From: Clostridia bacterium
GTDB lineage: Bacteria > Bacillota > Clostridia > Acetivibrionales > DSM-27016
DNA: 64,000 nt
Assembly: GCA_026414765.1 (NCBI GenBank)
Contig: JAOAIJ010000027.1
Span: 18,853-82,852 of the forward strand
Direction: 5' to 3'
Shown: one piece after another, positions 37,457 through 46,642 of the stretch
Layout of the letters: each line of letters opens with the position of its first letter
Position numbering within the stretch: position 1 is the stretch's first letter
The notes under the pieces: generated by a model
What the model saw: the letters and a program-made list of their open reading frames with translations, nothing else
Databases searched by the model: none
Told to the model about the DNA's origin: nothing
Program-made: the position numbers and the translations under genes

Positions 37457-37664
37457 GTTAGGCTCAACCTTTCATAATCAAGTATTTCGAGATACTTACA
37501 GTTTATCATATAGAGGGTTTAGTTACAAGAAATAAGACGGTTTAGATAGTGATTAAGTTCCACAGTATTGTAAAAAAAGCATAAATATAAAACATAATGG
37601 TTAAAAATTGTATAATATGTTAGAATAACTAATGCAGTTAGTATTTTTACAAGGAAGGTTTATA

Positions 37665-38834
37665 ATGTACTCGGAAGTATATCTTGATAACAGTGCTACA
37701 ACAAGGGCATTGGATGAAGTTATTGAATATATGGATATTATCTCTAAGGAATATTATGGTAACCCTTCTTCTCTCCATAGAAAGGGAATTGAAGCAGAAA
37801 GATTGATAAAGAAGTGGCGTGAAAGCATAGCAGCATCCTTAGGGGCAGAAAACAGGGAAATTTACTTTACTTCAGGAGGAACAGAATCAAATAACCTGGC
37901 TATCCGGGGATATCTTGATGCAAATCCTCGTAAGGGAAAGCATATTATTTGCAGTAAAATCGAACACCCGTCAGTGTTGGAAGTATATAAATACCTGTGT
38001 GCAAACGGTTATCAGGCAGATTATGTTAATGTAAATACTGAAGGGATGATAGATCTTGATGATTTACATAAAAAGATAAGAGATGATACCTCACTCATAA
38101 GTATTGTACTGGTGAATAACGAGATAGGTACCATACAGCCTGTCGAAAAAATATCAGAGATAAAAAATAATATAAACAAGGAGGCTGTATTACATATCGA
38201 TGCAGTGCAAGCCTACGGCAAAATAAAAATATTGCCACAAAAATCCGGGATAGACATGATGTCATTCAGTTCCCATAAAATTCACGGTCCCAAAGGAGTA
38301 GGTGTTCTTTATGTAAATAAAAGCAAAAGGATTAAGCCGATACTCTTTGGGGGAGGTCAGGAAGCACTACTTAGATCCGGGACGGAAAATGTACCGGGAA
38401 TATGCGGTTTTGGCCTTGCTTCCGAGATTGTGCATAGAGATTTGAAACAGAACCAGGAAAAAGTAAACGGAATAAAAAGGATCTTTCTGGATGAACTAAA
38501 AACAAAAGATATAGAATATAAAGCAGTATCGCCTGAAAATGCATTGCCCAATATTATTAATATATCTTTCCCTAATGTTAAAGCAGAGGTATTGTTGCAC
38601 CACCTGGAGGAAAGGAGTATTTTCGTCTCTACTGGTAGTGCATGTTCTTCAAGAAAGAATAAATACAGTCATGTATTGCAATCCATTGGCTTGGCAGCTT
38701 GTGATATCGAAGGAGCAATAAGATTCAGTTTTTCACACCTGAACACAGAGGAAGATGCGAGGATAACTGTAGAGGCACTAAAAGAAATATTACCGGTAAT
38801 ACAGATAAAAAAGAATAAAGGAGGCAGAAAATGA
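37665..38834 (+). CDS. Cysteine desulfurase (NifS/IscS family), ThiI partner
   Basis: A 389-residue PLP enzyme that takes sulfur from cysteine as a persulfide. N-terminus VYLDNSATT, PLP Lys in SSHKIHGPKG and the catalytic Cys loop STGSACSSRKNKYSH are present. It overlaps thiI by 4 bp (ATGA), which strongly suggests it supplies sulfur for 4-thiouridine and thiamine thiazole synthesis, as NifZ does in B. subtilis. The ATG at 37665 follows AAGGAAGG. Confidence 0.93.
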   Translation: MYSEVYLDNSATTRALDEVIEYMDIISKEYYGNPSSLHRKGIEAERLIKKWRESIAASLGAENREIYFTSGGTESNNLAIRGYLDANPRKGKHIICSKIEHPSVLEVYKYLCANGYQADYVNVNTEGMIDLDDLHKKIRDDTSLISIVLVNNEIGTIQPVEKISEIKNNINKEAVLHIDAVQAYGKIKILPQKSGIDMMSFSSHKIHGPKGVGVLYVNKSKRIKPILFGGGQEALLRSGTENVPGICGFGLASEIVHRDLKQNQEKVNGIKRIFLDELKTKDIEYKAVSPENALPNIINISFPNVKAEVLLHHLEERSIFVSTGSACSSRKNKYSHVLQSIGLAACDIEGAIRFSFSHLNTEEDARITVEALKEILPVIQIKKNKGGRK

Positions 38835-40012
38835 AAAACGTTATTCTGGTAAGATATGGAGAAATAATTCTAAAAGGCTTAAACAGACCTGTTTTTGAGG
38901 ATAAACTGATAAATAATATTAAGAAGGTAATAAGCAGCCTGGGAAAAGTGAATATAATAAGATCTCAGGCAAGAATATTCATAGAGCCGGAATCAGATGA
39001 CTATGATTTTGGAGCAGCCATGGAAAAACTGGTAAAAGTTTTTGGTATAGTATCTGTGAGCCCTGTCCTAAAAATTGAAAGCGATTTCGATAAAATAAAA
39101 GAGCATTCGATTGTATTAGTTAAGGAAGTAGTCAGCAGTAAGAACTATAAAACCTTCAAGGTTGAAACAAAAAGAGGAAATAAGAGATTCCCCATGGAAT
39201 CCCCGGAGATCAGCAGGGAAATAGGTGCTCATATACTCGACAATATTCCTACCCTAAAGGTAGATGTAAACAATCCTGATTTTGTATTTTATATCGAAGT
39301 AAGAGAATCAACATATATATATTTGGAAAAAATTCCTGCATATGGTGGAATGCCTTTAGGTACAAACGGAAAAGCCATATTGCTTCTTTCAGGTGGAATT
39401 GACAGTCCCGTAGCAGGCTGGATGATGGCAAAAAGAGGCGTAGAAATTGAAGCAGTACATTTCTATAGTTATCCGTATACCAGCGAAAGAGCGAAAGAAA
39501 AAGTGCTTGATCTGGCTAAGATTCTGTCAGAGTTTTGTTACCAGTTGAATGTACATATTGTTCCTTTTACAGATATTCAACTGGAAATTAATGATAAGTG
39601 TCCGGAAGAACAGAATACCATAATAATGCGTAGAGTTATGATGACAATATCAGAAAAAATAGCAAATAGAGTTGGTGCATTGGCGCTTATTACTGGTGAA
39701 AGTATGGGGCAGGTTGCAAGCCAGACCATACAAAGCCTTGCAGTGACAAATGCTGTAGTAGATATGCCGGTATTCAGACCTTTGATAGGTATGGATAAAA
39801 ATGAAGTAATAGATATAGCCAGAAAGATAGGAACCTTCGAAACATCAATACTACCTTATGAAGATTGCTGTACGGTTTTTGTTGCAAAACATCCCAAAAC
39901 GAGACCACAGCTTGATAAAATCCTACTCTCCGAATCAAAGCTTGATATTGAAGCAATGATTGAAAAAGCTATTGAAAACACTGAGATCATCAGGATTAAA
40001 TCCTATCAATAA
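38831..40012 (+). CDS. thiI: tRNA 4-thiouridine synthase ThiI (no rhodanese domain)
   Basis: A 393-residue enzyme that adenylates U8 of tRNA and inserts sulfur, and can also donate sulfur for thiamine. An N-terminal ferredoxin-like and THUMP region (about 60-165) precedes the PP-loop SGGIDSPVAGWMMAKRG. The C-terminal rhodanese domain of the E. coli protein is missing, as in Bacillus and other Firmicutes, so the partner desulfurase upstream must deliver sulfur directly. ATGA overlap with that gene. Confidence 0.96.
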   Translation: MKNVILVRYGEIILKGLNRPVFEDKLINNIKKVISSLGKVNIIRSQARIFIEPESDDYDFGAAMEKLVKVFGIVSVSPVLKIESDFDKIKEHSIVLVKEVVSSKNYKTFKVETKRGNKRFPMESPEISREIGAHILDNIPTLKVDVNNPDFVFYIEVRESTYIYLEKIPAYGGMPLGTNGKAILLLSGGIDSPVAGWMMAKRGVEIEAVHFYSYPYTSERAKEKVLDLAKILSEFCYQLNVHIVPFTDIQLEINDKCPEEQNTIIMRRVMMTISEKIANRVGALALITGESMGQVASQTIQSLAVTNAVVDMPVFRPLIGMDKNEVIDIARKIGTFETSILPYEDCCTVFVAKHPKTRPQLDKILLSESKLDIEAMIEKAIENTEIIRIKSYQ

Positions 40013-40188
40013 CATGGATAAAATATGAAATATACCCGTAAACAATCTCTAATACAAAAGATATTGTGATAAACCAGCTTGAATACAGGGAAAATTTTAC
40101 AAAACGATAATATATGCCTGTCTGGTAATAATATTATTATAGTAGAGAATAAATAAAAAACTGCTTTATGTAGTTTCGGGTAGATAAT

Positions 40189-41598
40189 ATGCTTTTTGCA
40201 TCGTTAATAAATAGAAAGTTTTTTAAAATATCTGCAATTATAGTAATTGCTGTATTTATTACTTTGATAACTGCTTCTGTATTTATAACTTTTCCGAAAA
40301 CCTATTATAAAGGTATTACAGTACATGGTATAGATATATCAGGGCTTAACAGGGAAGATGCAAAAACTGCTGTAGAAAAAGTTATGCTGAAAAAACTGGA
40401 GAATGCCAGATTTATTCTAAAATATAGAAGTTCTATCTGGTCATTCAAACCAAAAGATATCTCAATGAATTACCTGTTTGATGAAGCTCTTGAAGAAGCA
40501 TATAAAACAGGGAGAAAAGGGAATATATTTAAAAGAGCATATGATGTATTAAACTTGAGGTTTTCAGGAAAAAATATTGCTCTAAAAACAACATATGAAC
40601 GTAAATCTCTTGTTAATATGCTTTCAGGAATAAAAGAACAGATAGACAAGAAAGGAAAGAATGCATCTGTAAATTTTATTAATGGAGATATAAAGATAAA
40701 TAAAGAACAGCTAGGAAGACATCTTGATATTGACAAGAACGTAAAACTGATAGAAAATCATATAGTGAAAGGTATTTTTGCTAAAATTGATTTGATAGTT
40801 AAAGAAAAGAAGCCTGCCATTTTATATGAGAATATTAAAGATATAAACTCTGTTTTATCATCATTTTCAACTGTATTCAATCCCAACGATGTAAATAGAA
40901 CACAAAACCTTAAGATTTCATGCAGTAGGATAAACGGATTGATTCTCTTGCCGGGGGCAGCATTTTCTATGAATAAGGTACTTGGACCCAGGACAGTAGA
41001 AAATGGTTATAAAGAAGCAAAAGTCATTTTTAAAAGTGAATATGTCAATGGAGTTGGCGGAGGAGTCTGTCAGATAACAACAACACTTTACGATGCTGTT
41101 TTGTTGTCCAGACTAAAGGTCGTAGAACGGGAACATCACACACTGCCGTCAGTATATGTCGGACCCGGCCAGGATGCAACAATTGCAGAAAATTATATAG
41201 ATTTCAAATTTAAAAATGATAAGGATTATGCTATATGTATAAATGCAGAAATAGTAAAAAATAAAGTTCAAATAAGAATATTGGGTAAATCCGACGGATG
41301 GGACTATGAAGTAAAACTATCCTCAGACGTTGTAGAAGAATATCCTCCTGAAGAGGAAGAAATCATCATTGACGATACTGTAGAAGATGGTAAGGAAGTA
41401 ATGGTGCAACACCCAAAAAACGGGTGCAGAGTAATTCTGTACAGAGAACTGTACAATAGAAATGGTGATCTTGTAGAACGTGAAAAGATTTCTGATGATG
41501 TATACAAACCAATAAAAGCGCAGATTAAAGTAAACAGTAAACACTTAAAGGCGAAAAAAGGGCTGCTTACAGGTGAAGAAGATAATATACAGAATTAG
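40189..41598 (+). CDS. VanW family protein
   Basis: A 469-residue membrane-anchored protein. One N-terminal span (about 12-35), a putative peptidoglycan-binding (YoaR-like) region (about 45-200), then the VanW domain with its signature VNGVGGGVCQITTTLYDA near residue 285. The C-terminal 110 residues look like a G5-type beta module preceded by an acidic Glu-rich stretch (EEYPPEEEEIII). The name comes from vancomycin-resistance clusters, but the biochemical role of VanW is not established. The stop lies 26 bp inside the next small frame. Confidence 0.88.
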   Translation: MLFASLINRKFFKISAIIVIAVFITLITASVFITFPKTYYKGITVHGIDISGLNREDAKTAVEKVMLKKLENARFILKYRSSIWSFKPKDISMNYLFDEALEEAYKTGRKGNIFKRAYDVLNLRFSGKNIALKTTYERKSLVNMLSGIKEQIDKKGKNASVNFINGDIKINKEQLGRHLDIDKNVKLIENHIVKGIFAKIDLIVKEKKPAILYENIKDINSVLSSFSTVFNPNDVNRTQNLKISCSRINGLILLPGAAFSMNKVLGPRTVENGYKEAKVIFKSEYVNGVGGGVCQITTTLYDAVLLSRLKVVEREHHTLPSVYVGPGQDATIAENYIDFKFKNDKDYAICINAEIVKNKVQIRILGKSDGWDYEVKLSSDVVEEYPPEEEEIIIDDTVEDGKEVMVQHPKNGCRVILYRELYNRNGDLVEREKISDDVYKPIKAQIKVNSKHLKAKKGLLTGEEDNIQN

Positions 41599-41758
41599 TT
41601 TCTTGTATGAAGATACATTATTAATGTTGCCGGACTGGTTGACAGAGGGATCTAAACCGGCACAGATTATGGATTGGACTTTTCGTTTTTTTCTCTGGTT
41701 AGAACTGCTTTTATACAAAATTATAGAAATAAAAGCCAGAAAGGAGCGTATGGTTTAG
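41573..41758 (+). CDS. Small hypothetical protein (61 aa)
   Basis: A GTG-started frame overlapping the end of the VanW gene by 26 bp and ending just before the DUF2225 gene. The product is Leu/Trp-rich with one hydrophobic helix (WTFRFFLWLELLLYKI) and a basic tail. Only weak ribosome-site evidence (ACAGG). Position in a tight operon is the main support; it may be a chance frame. Confidence 0.4.
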   Translation: MKKIIYRISFLYEDTLLMLPDWLTEGSKPAQIMDWTFRFFLWLELLLYKIIEIKARKERMV

Positions 41759-41785
41759 TCGTTGACTATATCATACAAGGTCAAA

Positions 41786-42472
41786 ATGGATAGCGGATTA
41801 TATAACAAGGAGATAGAGTGTCCTGTATGCTCTATGAAGTTTGAGGTTACAAAAGTTAAAACCAAAGCCTGCAAGGTTGCTAATAGGGACTCGGATTTTT
41901 GTGTACATTATGAAGGACTGAACCCTATTCTATATGATGTATGGGTATGTGAAAACTGCGGATATGCAGCTCTTTCGGACCGATTTGAGGATATCAGTAC
42001 AAAAGATGCCGGCATTATAAAACAATCAATTTCTCCGCGCTGGCATAAAAGAAGTTTTGCAGGGGAAAGAAACACAGAAATGGCTGTTGAAGCATTTAAA
42101 CTAGCCTTGCTGAACCTTCAGGTAAGAAGCGCAAAAGCCAGTGAACTGGCTAAAATATGCTTAAGAATCGCCTGGTTATATAGATACGCTAATGACGAAA
42201 GAGAGAAGGATTTTTTGAAATTTGCATTAAGAAACTATGATGAAGCATATCAAAAGGAGCGTTTCCCTATAGATAAGCTGGATGAATTTACTTGCATGTT
42301 CATTATTGCCGAATTGTATAGAAGGATAGGCGATAAGGAAAATTCTATTCTATGGTTCAGCAGGCTGATAAGTTCTCCTGATGCCAGACAAAACGCCAAA
42401 CTTATTGAAAGTGCCAGAGAACAATTTCAGCTCGTAAAAGAACAGGGCGGAAACAATACTACTTCTGCCTGA
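41786..42472 (+). CDS. DUF2225 family protein
   Basis: A 228-residue cytosolic protein of the DUF2225 family. Two zinc-type Cys pairs (ECPVCSMKF and VWVCENCGYAA) lie in the first 65 residues, followed by a TPR-like helical region. ATG at 41786 (MDSGLYNKEIECPVC) has AAGG just upstream and matches the usual short family N-terminus; a TTG at 41762 would add eight residues. Function unknown. Confidence 0.82.
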   Translation: MDSGLYNKEIECPVCSMKFEVTKVKTKACKVANRDSDFCVHYEGLNPILYDVWVCENCGYAALSDRFEDISTKDAGIIKQSISPRWHKRSFAGERNTEMAVEAFKLALLNLQVRSAKASELAKICLRIAWLYRYANDEREKDFLKFALRNYDEAYQKERFPIDKLDEFTCMFIIAELYRRIGDKENSILWFSRLISSPDARQNAKLIESAREQFQLVKEQGGNNTTSA

Positions 42473-42511
42473 TAAAATTGCTGTAAACCTGCATTTAAAC
42501 TGGAGGTAAAA

Positions 42512-43492
42512 ATGGAAGTTGGCAAAGTACCAAATGATATACTGAAAAGTCTCATTCTCGAAAAGATAAAATATACGAGAAAAGAAGTCCTTCTCAGGCC
42601 GAAAATAGGTGAGGATTGCTGTGCTGTTGATTTTGGAGAATATGCTTGTGTGTTATCTACAGATCCGATAACCGGCGCTGTAAACGAAATAGGCAGGCTT
42701 GCAGTACATATTTCCTGTAATGATATAGCTTCATGTGGCGTAGAACCTATTGGACTTCTTGTTACTATTCTGGCTCCGCCGGATACCACGGAAAAAGACC
42801 TGGATACTGTTATGACACAGATTTGCGATACTGCTTCTTTACTAAATGTAGATATACTTGGAGGACATACGGAAATAACAACAGCTGTAAACAGGTTTGT
42901 GATAACAAGTACTGCTATAGGCAGAGCTCCGAACGGAAAGATTATTTCTACCGCTGGGGCGAAACCCGGAGATGATATTATTATTACAAAAGCAGCAGGA
43001 ATAGAGGGGACTGCAATTATAGCGCATGATAAGGAAGATTTGCTGATAAAAAACTTTGATAATAGAATGATTGATAAAGCCAAAGGTTATGTAAATAGTA
43101 TAAGCGTTATAAAAGAAGGAATAATAGCAGGGGATTTCGGTGCTTCCTCCATGCATGATGTTACCGAAGGAGGTATTCTGGGTGCTGTATGGGAGGTTGG
43201 AGAGGCATCCCATGTAGGTGTTGTTATTGATAAAGATAAAATACCTGTAACAGAGGAAACAAAAATAATCTGTGAATACTTTGAAATTGACCCGTTGAAG
43301 CTGATTTCCAGCGGCTGTATGCTGATAACTGCAAAAAATGGTGAAGAATTAGTTCAGAAACTGAATTCAAACGGAGTTGATGCCGCAATAATAGGAAAAG
43401 TGACTGATACTCGTGATAAACTGCTTGTTTCAAAGACAGGTACGACTGAAATATTACAACCTGAATCTGATGAACTTTATAAAGTGATATAG
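42512..43492 (+). CDS. AIR synthase-like (HypE/ThiL/PurM superfamily) protein
   Basis: A 326-residue ATP-using fold of the PurM/HypE/ThiL type. N-terminal metal/ATP region LRPKIGEDCCAVDF, then STDPITG and LGGHTEITTAVNRF. HypE proper ends in a conserved C-terminal Pro-Arg-Ile-Cys; this protein ends in SDELYKVI with no such Cys, so it is unlikely to make nickel-hydrogenase cyanide ligands. The reaction is unknown. ATG follows GGAGGTAAAA. Confidence 0.8.
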   Translation: MEVGKVPNDILKSLILEKIKYTRKEVLLRPKIGEDCCAVDFGEYACVLSTDPITGAVNEIGRLAVHISCNDIASCGVEPIGLLVTILAPPDTTEKDLDTVMTQICDTASLLNVDILGGHTEITTAVNRFVITSTAIGRAPNGKIISTAGAKPGDDIIITKAAGIEGTAIIAHDKEDLLIKNFDNRMIDKAKGYVNSISVIKEGIIAGDFGASSMHDVTEGGILGAVWEVGEASHVGVVIDKDKIPVTEETKIICEYFEIDPLKLISSGCMLITAKNGEELVQKLNSNGVDAAIIGKVTDTRDKLLVSKTGTTEILQPESDELYKVI

Positions 43493-43536
43493 GAGGGTAC
43501 TGTATCAGCAATATTTAGATAATTTTTTATATTTCA

Positions 43537-43565
43537 TTGACATAAATTTTATTTATTATTATAAT
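43537..43565 (+). promoter_or_regulatory. Consensus sigma-A promoter for the glycine riboswitch and glyA
   Basis: Perfect TTGACA (43537-43542), a 17-base spacer and perfect TATAAT (43560-43565). Transcription would begin near 43572, about 35 bases before the first aptamer. Confidence 0.9.
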
Positions 43566-43603
43566 TTTTATGAAAAGTTAATTAAAATAAATTAAAAGCG
43601 GAT

Positions 43604-43782
43604 GAGTGTCATGGGAGAGTGCCGATTACTGCGTTACGCATCGTAATCGGACACCGAAGGAGTTATACTCTCAGGTTAAGTGACTATGACAGGACGCACC
43701 TCTGGAGAGACCGAAAAGGCGCCGAAGGGGCAAGAACAGATGAAAATCCGTTCACATCTCTCAGGCAAAAGGACAGAGATTA
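43604..43782 (+). ncRNA. Tandem glycine riboswitch
   Basis: Two glycine aptamers in a row. Aptamer I has GGAGAG (43614-43619), CCGAAGGAG (43654-43662) and ACTCTCAGG (43667-43675). Aptamer II has GGAGAGA (43704-43710), GCCGAAGGGGCAAG (43721-43734) and CTCTCAGGCAAAAGGACAG (43758-43776). These are the conserved cores of the gcvT-type class, joined by a short linker. With a terminator between it and glyA, it should regulate SHMT by transcription control in response to glycine. Confidence 0.95.
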
Positions 43783-43845
43783 TTTCGGGTATTTATTTAC
43801 CTGATTGTAACACACGGTAATTTTATGTCACTTGGTTATTCAGGG

Positions 43846-43880
43846 GTCAAATCTTTAATAGGTTTGGCTTTTTATATTTT
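43846..43880 (+). terminator. Expression-platform terminator of the glycine riboswitch
   Basis: GTCAAATCT (43846-43854) pairs with AGGTTTGGC (43860-43868; nine pairs including two G-U) with loop TTAAT, followed by TTTTTATATTTTT (43869-43880 region). It lies between the aptamers and the glyA ribosome site. Confidence 0.82.
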
Positions 43881-43903
43881 TAGGTGATTTTAGGAGGATA
43901 CTT

Positions 43904-45139
43904 ATGTACAGTATTGATGAAGTAAGAAAAATTGATCCGGAAGTAGCATCAGCTATCGAAGAGGAGGTAAGCCGTCAGAGAAATAAAATTGAATTGATTG
44001 CATCTGAAAACTTTGTTAGCAAGGCAGTTATGGAAGCTTTGGGAACTCCATTGACCAATAAATATGCTGAAGGTTACCCTGGAAAGAGGTATTATGGGGG
44101 TTGCGAACATGTCGATGTAGTTGAAAAGCTTGCGATAGACAGGGCAAAAAGAATATTTGGTGCCGATCATGCAAATGTTCAGCCTCATTCAGGTGCACAG
44201 GCAAATATGGCTGTATTCTTTGCGGTATTGAATCCGGGTGATACGGTTCTTGGTATGAATTTGGCACATGGTGGACATTTGAGTCACGGAATGCCTAAAA
44301 ACATATCCGGAAAATACTATAATGTTATTCCATATGGTGTTAGAAAAGATGACTGCAGAATAGATTATGATGAAGTAAGAAAACTGGCATTGGAACATAA
44401 ACCGAAATTGATAGTAGCAGGTGCGAGTGCATACCCAAGAGTAATAGATTTTAAGTTGTTCAGGGATATAGCTGATGAGGCTGGTGCATACCTTATGGTT
44501 GACATGGCTCATATTGCAGGTCTTGTGGCAGCAGGTCTTCATCCAAATCCTGTTCCTTACGCACATTTTGTCACTACTACTACACATAAAACCTTGCGTG
44601 GACCAAGGGGCGGTATGATTCTTTGCAAGGAAGAATTTGCAAAAATTATTGATAGCGCTGTATTCCCTGGCTTGCAAGGTGGTCCTTTGATGCATGTAAT
44701 AGCTGCAAAAGCTGTTAACTTCCAGGAAGTCCTTTCAAATGAATTCAAGCAGTACCAGTCACAAATAGTAAAAAATGCCAACACTTTAGCAAACACGTTG
44801 ATCGAGAAGGGTTTTGATCTTGTATCAAACGGGACAGACAATCATCTTATGCTTGTTGACCTTACAAACATGAATGTTACAGGTAAAGCTGCACAGCTTA
44901 TGCTTGATGATGTATTGATAACTGTTAATAAAAACGGTATACCTTTTGATACACAGAGTCCTTTTGTCACGAGTGGCATAAGAATAGGTACACCGGCTGT
45001 AACTGCAAGAGGGATGAAGGAAGATGACATGATAGTAATTGCAGATTTGATACACAAGGCGATAACAGATTTTGAGAATTCGAAAAACAGCATAATAGAA
45101 AGAGTTGGCGAACTCTGCGGCAAGTATCCTCTTTATTAA
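43904..45139 (+). CDS. glyA: Serine hydroxymethyltransferase
   Basis: A 411-residue PLP enzyme interconverting serine and glycine with tetrahydrofolate as C1 carrier. The N-terminal [31 protein letters not shown] and the PLP-Lys block [14 protein letters not shown] are all canonical. ATG follows TAGGAGGATA. Control by a glycine riboswitch implies that the enzyme is made when glycine is plentiful, to convert it to serine. Confidence 0.98.
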   Translation: MYSIDEVRKIDPEVASAIEEEVSRQRNKIELIASENFVSKAVMEALGTPLTNKYAEGYPGKRYYGGCEHVDVVEKLAIDRAKRIFGADHANVQPHSGAQANMAVFFAVLNPGDTVLGMNLAHGGHLSHGMPKNISGKYYNVIPYGVRKDDCRIDYDEVRKLALEHKPKLIVAGASAYPRVIDFKLFRDIADEAGAYLMVDMAHIAGLVAAGLHPNPVPYAHFVTTTTHKTLRGPRGGMILCKEEFAKIIDSAVFPGLQGGPLMHVIAAKAVNFQEVLSNEFKQYQSQIVKNANTLANTLIEKGFDLVSNGTDNHLMLVDLTNMNVTGKAAQLMLDDVLITVNKNGIPFDTQSPFVTSGIRIGTPAVTARGMKEDDMIVIADLIHKAITDFENSKNSIIERVGELCGKYPLY

Positions 45140-45169
45140 CAAAACCGTAATAACGATTAGAATTTTTAT

Positions 45170-45196
45170 AAAAGACACTCGAAAGGGTGTCTTTTT
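45170..45196 (+). terminator. glyA terminator
   Basis: AAAAGACAC (45170-45178) pairs with GTGTCTTTT (45187-45195), loop TCGAAAGG, with the T run forming part of the stem end. Confidence 0.9.
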
Positions 45197-45387
45197 CTGA
45201 TGTAAATAATTACAAGTTTATTTTTTGGTTATATGATTAATATTTTCCACAAATTATGTTATAATTTAGCATATATATTTATAGGTTATTAGATGCTCTC
45301 AAACTATCTTCATTGATTGCATTTCTAACTCAAGAAATTAGGAATCTGTTCTGTAAGTTCATCAGAGCATAATACGGAGGAAACAAA

Positions 45388-46548
45388 ATGAAAAAGAGGC
45401 GTTTATATGTTTCAGTTGCTGTAGTACTGATTCTCACACTAATGCTGAGTATTACAACCAGTGCCGGTTCAGCAGGTATAATTAAGATTTTTGTTAATGA
45501 AAAACCTGCCGGTATTGATGCAAAGCAGATTAACGGAGAAATATATGTTCCACTAAAGGCTGTAGGGGAAAGCCTGGGAGCAAAGATTCAAGTTTCCGGA
45601 GATAAAAAGACCGTACATATCAGCAACAGTGAAAACAGTGTTGCATCTGTAATTAACAAGGTAGGTCCTTCGGTAGTTGGAATAATCGGAAACGTAAAGA
45701 TGACAGGCAGCTACTATGATACTGAATCCAGAGAAGGTATGGCTTTTGGCACCGGCGTGATAATAAGGTCAAACGGATACATAATTACTAATACTCACGT
45801 AGTAAAGGATATGGAGAACATAATCGTTGTTCTTTCAAACAGTAAAGCATACCAGGCAAGATTGAAGGCAATGGATGAAAAGACCGATCTGGCTATGATA
45901 AAAATTGATAAAGGTACACTTACACCAGCGGTATTTGGTGAAATGTCCGATATACAGGTAGGAGAGCCTGTAGTTGCAATAGGCACACCTTTATCCCTGA
46001 CTCTTAGAAACTCTGCAACAAAAGGTATTATCAGCGGTCTAAACCGTTCCATACAAAGCGACTATAAATTTATTCAGTCCGATGCAGCTATAAATGGGGG
46101 AAATAGTGGAGGCCCCATCGTTAATATGGATGGAAGGGTAATAGGAATAAACAGTATAAAATATACAGGGATTGGCGTTGAAGGATTAACATTTTCCATC
46201 CCAATTGATACGGTGAAATATGCTATTGATCATTTTATGAAATTTGGAGAAATAAGAAGACCTTATCTCGGAGCAAGTTTTGCTGAAGGTATTGCAGCAA
46301 GGTATGGACTACCTTCGAATGAAGGCCTCACGGTTACTGAAATAGAAGCGGATTCACCTGCAAAAAAATACGGTCTTAAAGAAGAAGATATAATTATTGC
46401 TGTCAATGGAATAAATGTAACTACTATAGTTGATTATAACGAGGAAATGAAAAAGTATCTTCCTGGGGCATCAGCAACTCTTTCAGTCAAGAGGGATGAA
46501 AAGACGATAAAAGTCAAGGTAGTACTGGCGGCAGAGCCAAAGAAATAG
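45388..46548 (+). CDS. HtrA/DegP-type serine protease with N-terminal stalk (copper amine oxidase-like) domain
   Basis: A 386-residue exported protease. Signal peptide (about 1-27), then a 60-residue copper-amine-oxidase N-terminal-like (stalk) domain (IKIFVNEKPAGIDAKQING to VHIS), then the trypsin-like domain with His in ITNTHVV, Asp in KTDLAMIKID and Ser in GGNSGGPIVN. A C-terminal PDZ domain (about 300-386) follows. It would degrade misfolded wall proteins outside the membrane. Most HtrA proteins have a plain TM anchor in place of the stalk domain. ATG follows ACGGAGGAAAC. The 248-bp gap before it holds the glyA terminator and a structured stretch with ATGCTCT/AGAGCAT arms. Confidence 0.92.
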   Translation: MKKRRLYVSVAVVLILTLMLSITTSAGSAGIIKIFVNEKPAGIDAKQINGEIYVPLKAVGESLGAKIQVSGDKKTVHISNSENSVASVINKVGPSVVGIIGNVKMTGSYYDTESREGMAFGTGVIIRSNGYIITNTHVVKDMENIIVVLSNSKAYQARLKAMDEKTDLAMIKIDKGTLTPAVFGEMSDIQVGEPVVAIGTPLSLTLRNSATKGIISGLNRSIQSDYKFIQSDAAINGGNSGGPIVNMDGRVIGINSIKYTGIGVEGLTFSIPIDTVKYAIDHFMKFGEIRRPYLGASFAEGIAARYGLPSNEGLTVTEIEADSPAKKYGLKEEDIIIAVNGINVTTIVDYNEEMKKYLPGASATLSVKRDEKTIKVKVVLAAEPKK

Positions 46549-46575
46549 CTAAATCGATCAGTGTGATAGATTTAG
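46549..46575 (+). repeat. Intercistronic hairpin after the HtrA gene
   Basis: CTAAATC (46549-46555) pairs with GATTTAG (46569-46575), with four further inner pairs, starting one base after the protease stop codon. No T run follows directly, so it is more likely an RNA stability or processing hairpin than a terminator. Confidence 0.5.
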
Positions 46576-46600
46576 ATAAGGTGAAACAAAATATTTTTTG

Positions 46601-46642
46601 AAAGGAGATTCGACAGGTCGCAAGACCATCGAATTAACGCTT
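46601..46642 (+). promoter_or_regulatory. Ribosome binding site separated from AUG by a GCAA-tetraloop hairpin
   Basis: AAAGGAG (46601-46607) is followed at once by a hairpin: ATTCGA (46608-46613) with TCGAAT (46629-46634), and inside it GGTC/GACC closed by a GCAA tetraloop (46616-46627). Eight bases later comes the ATG at 46643. Folded, the hairpin would place the Shine-Dalgarno eight bases from the start codon; unfolded, they are 35 bases apart. Confidence 0.65.

Noticed and set aside
43619..43804. A 61-codon open frame within the leader of glyA
   Set aside because: It lies across the conserved cores of both glycine aptamers and has no ribosome site; the RNA explains the sequence.
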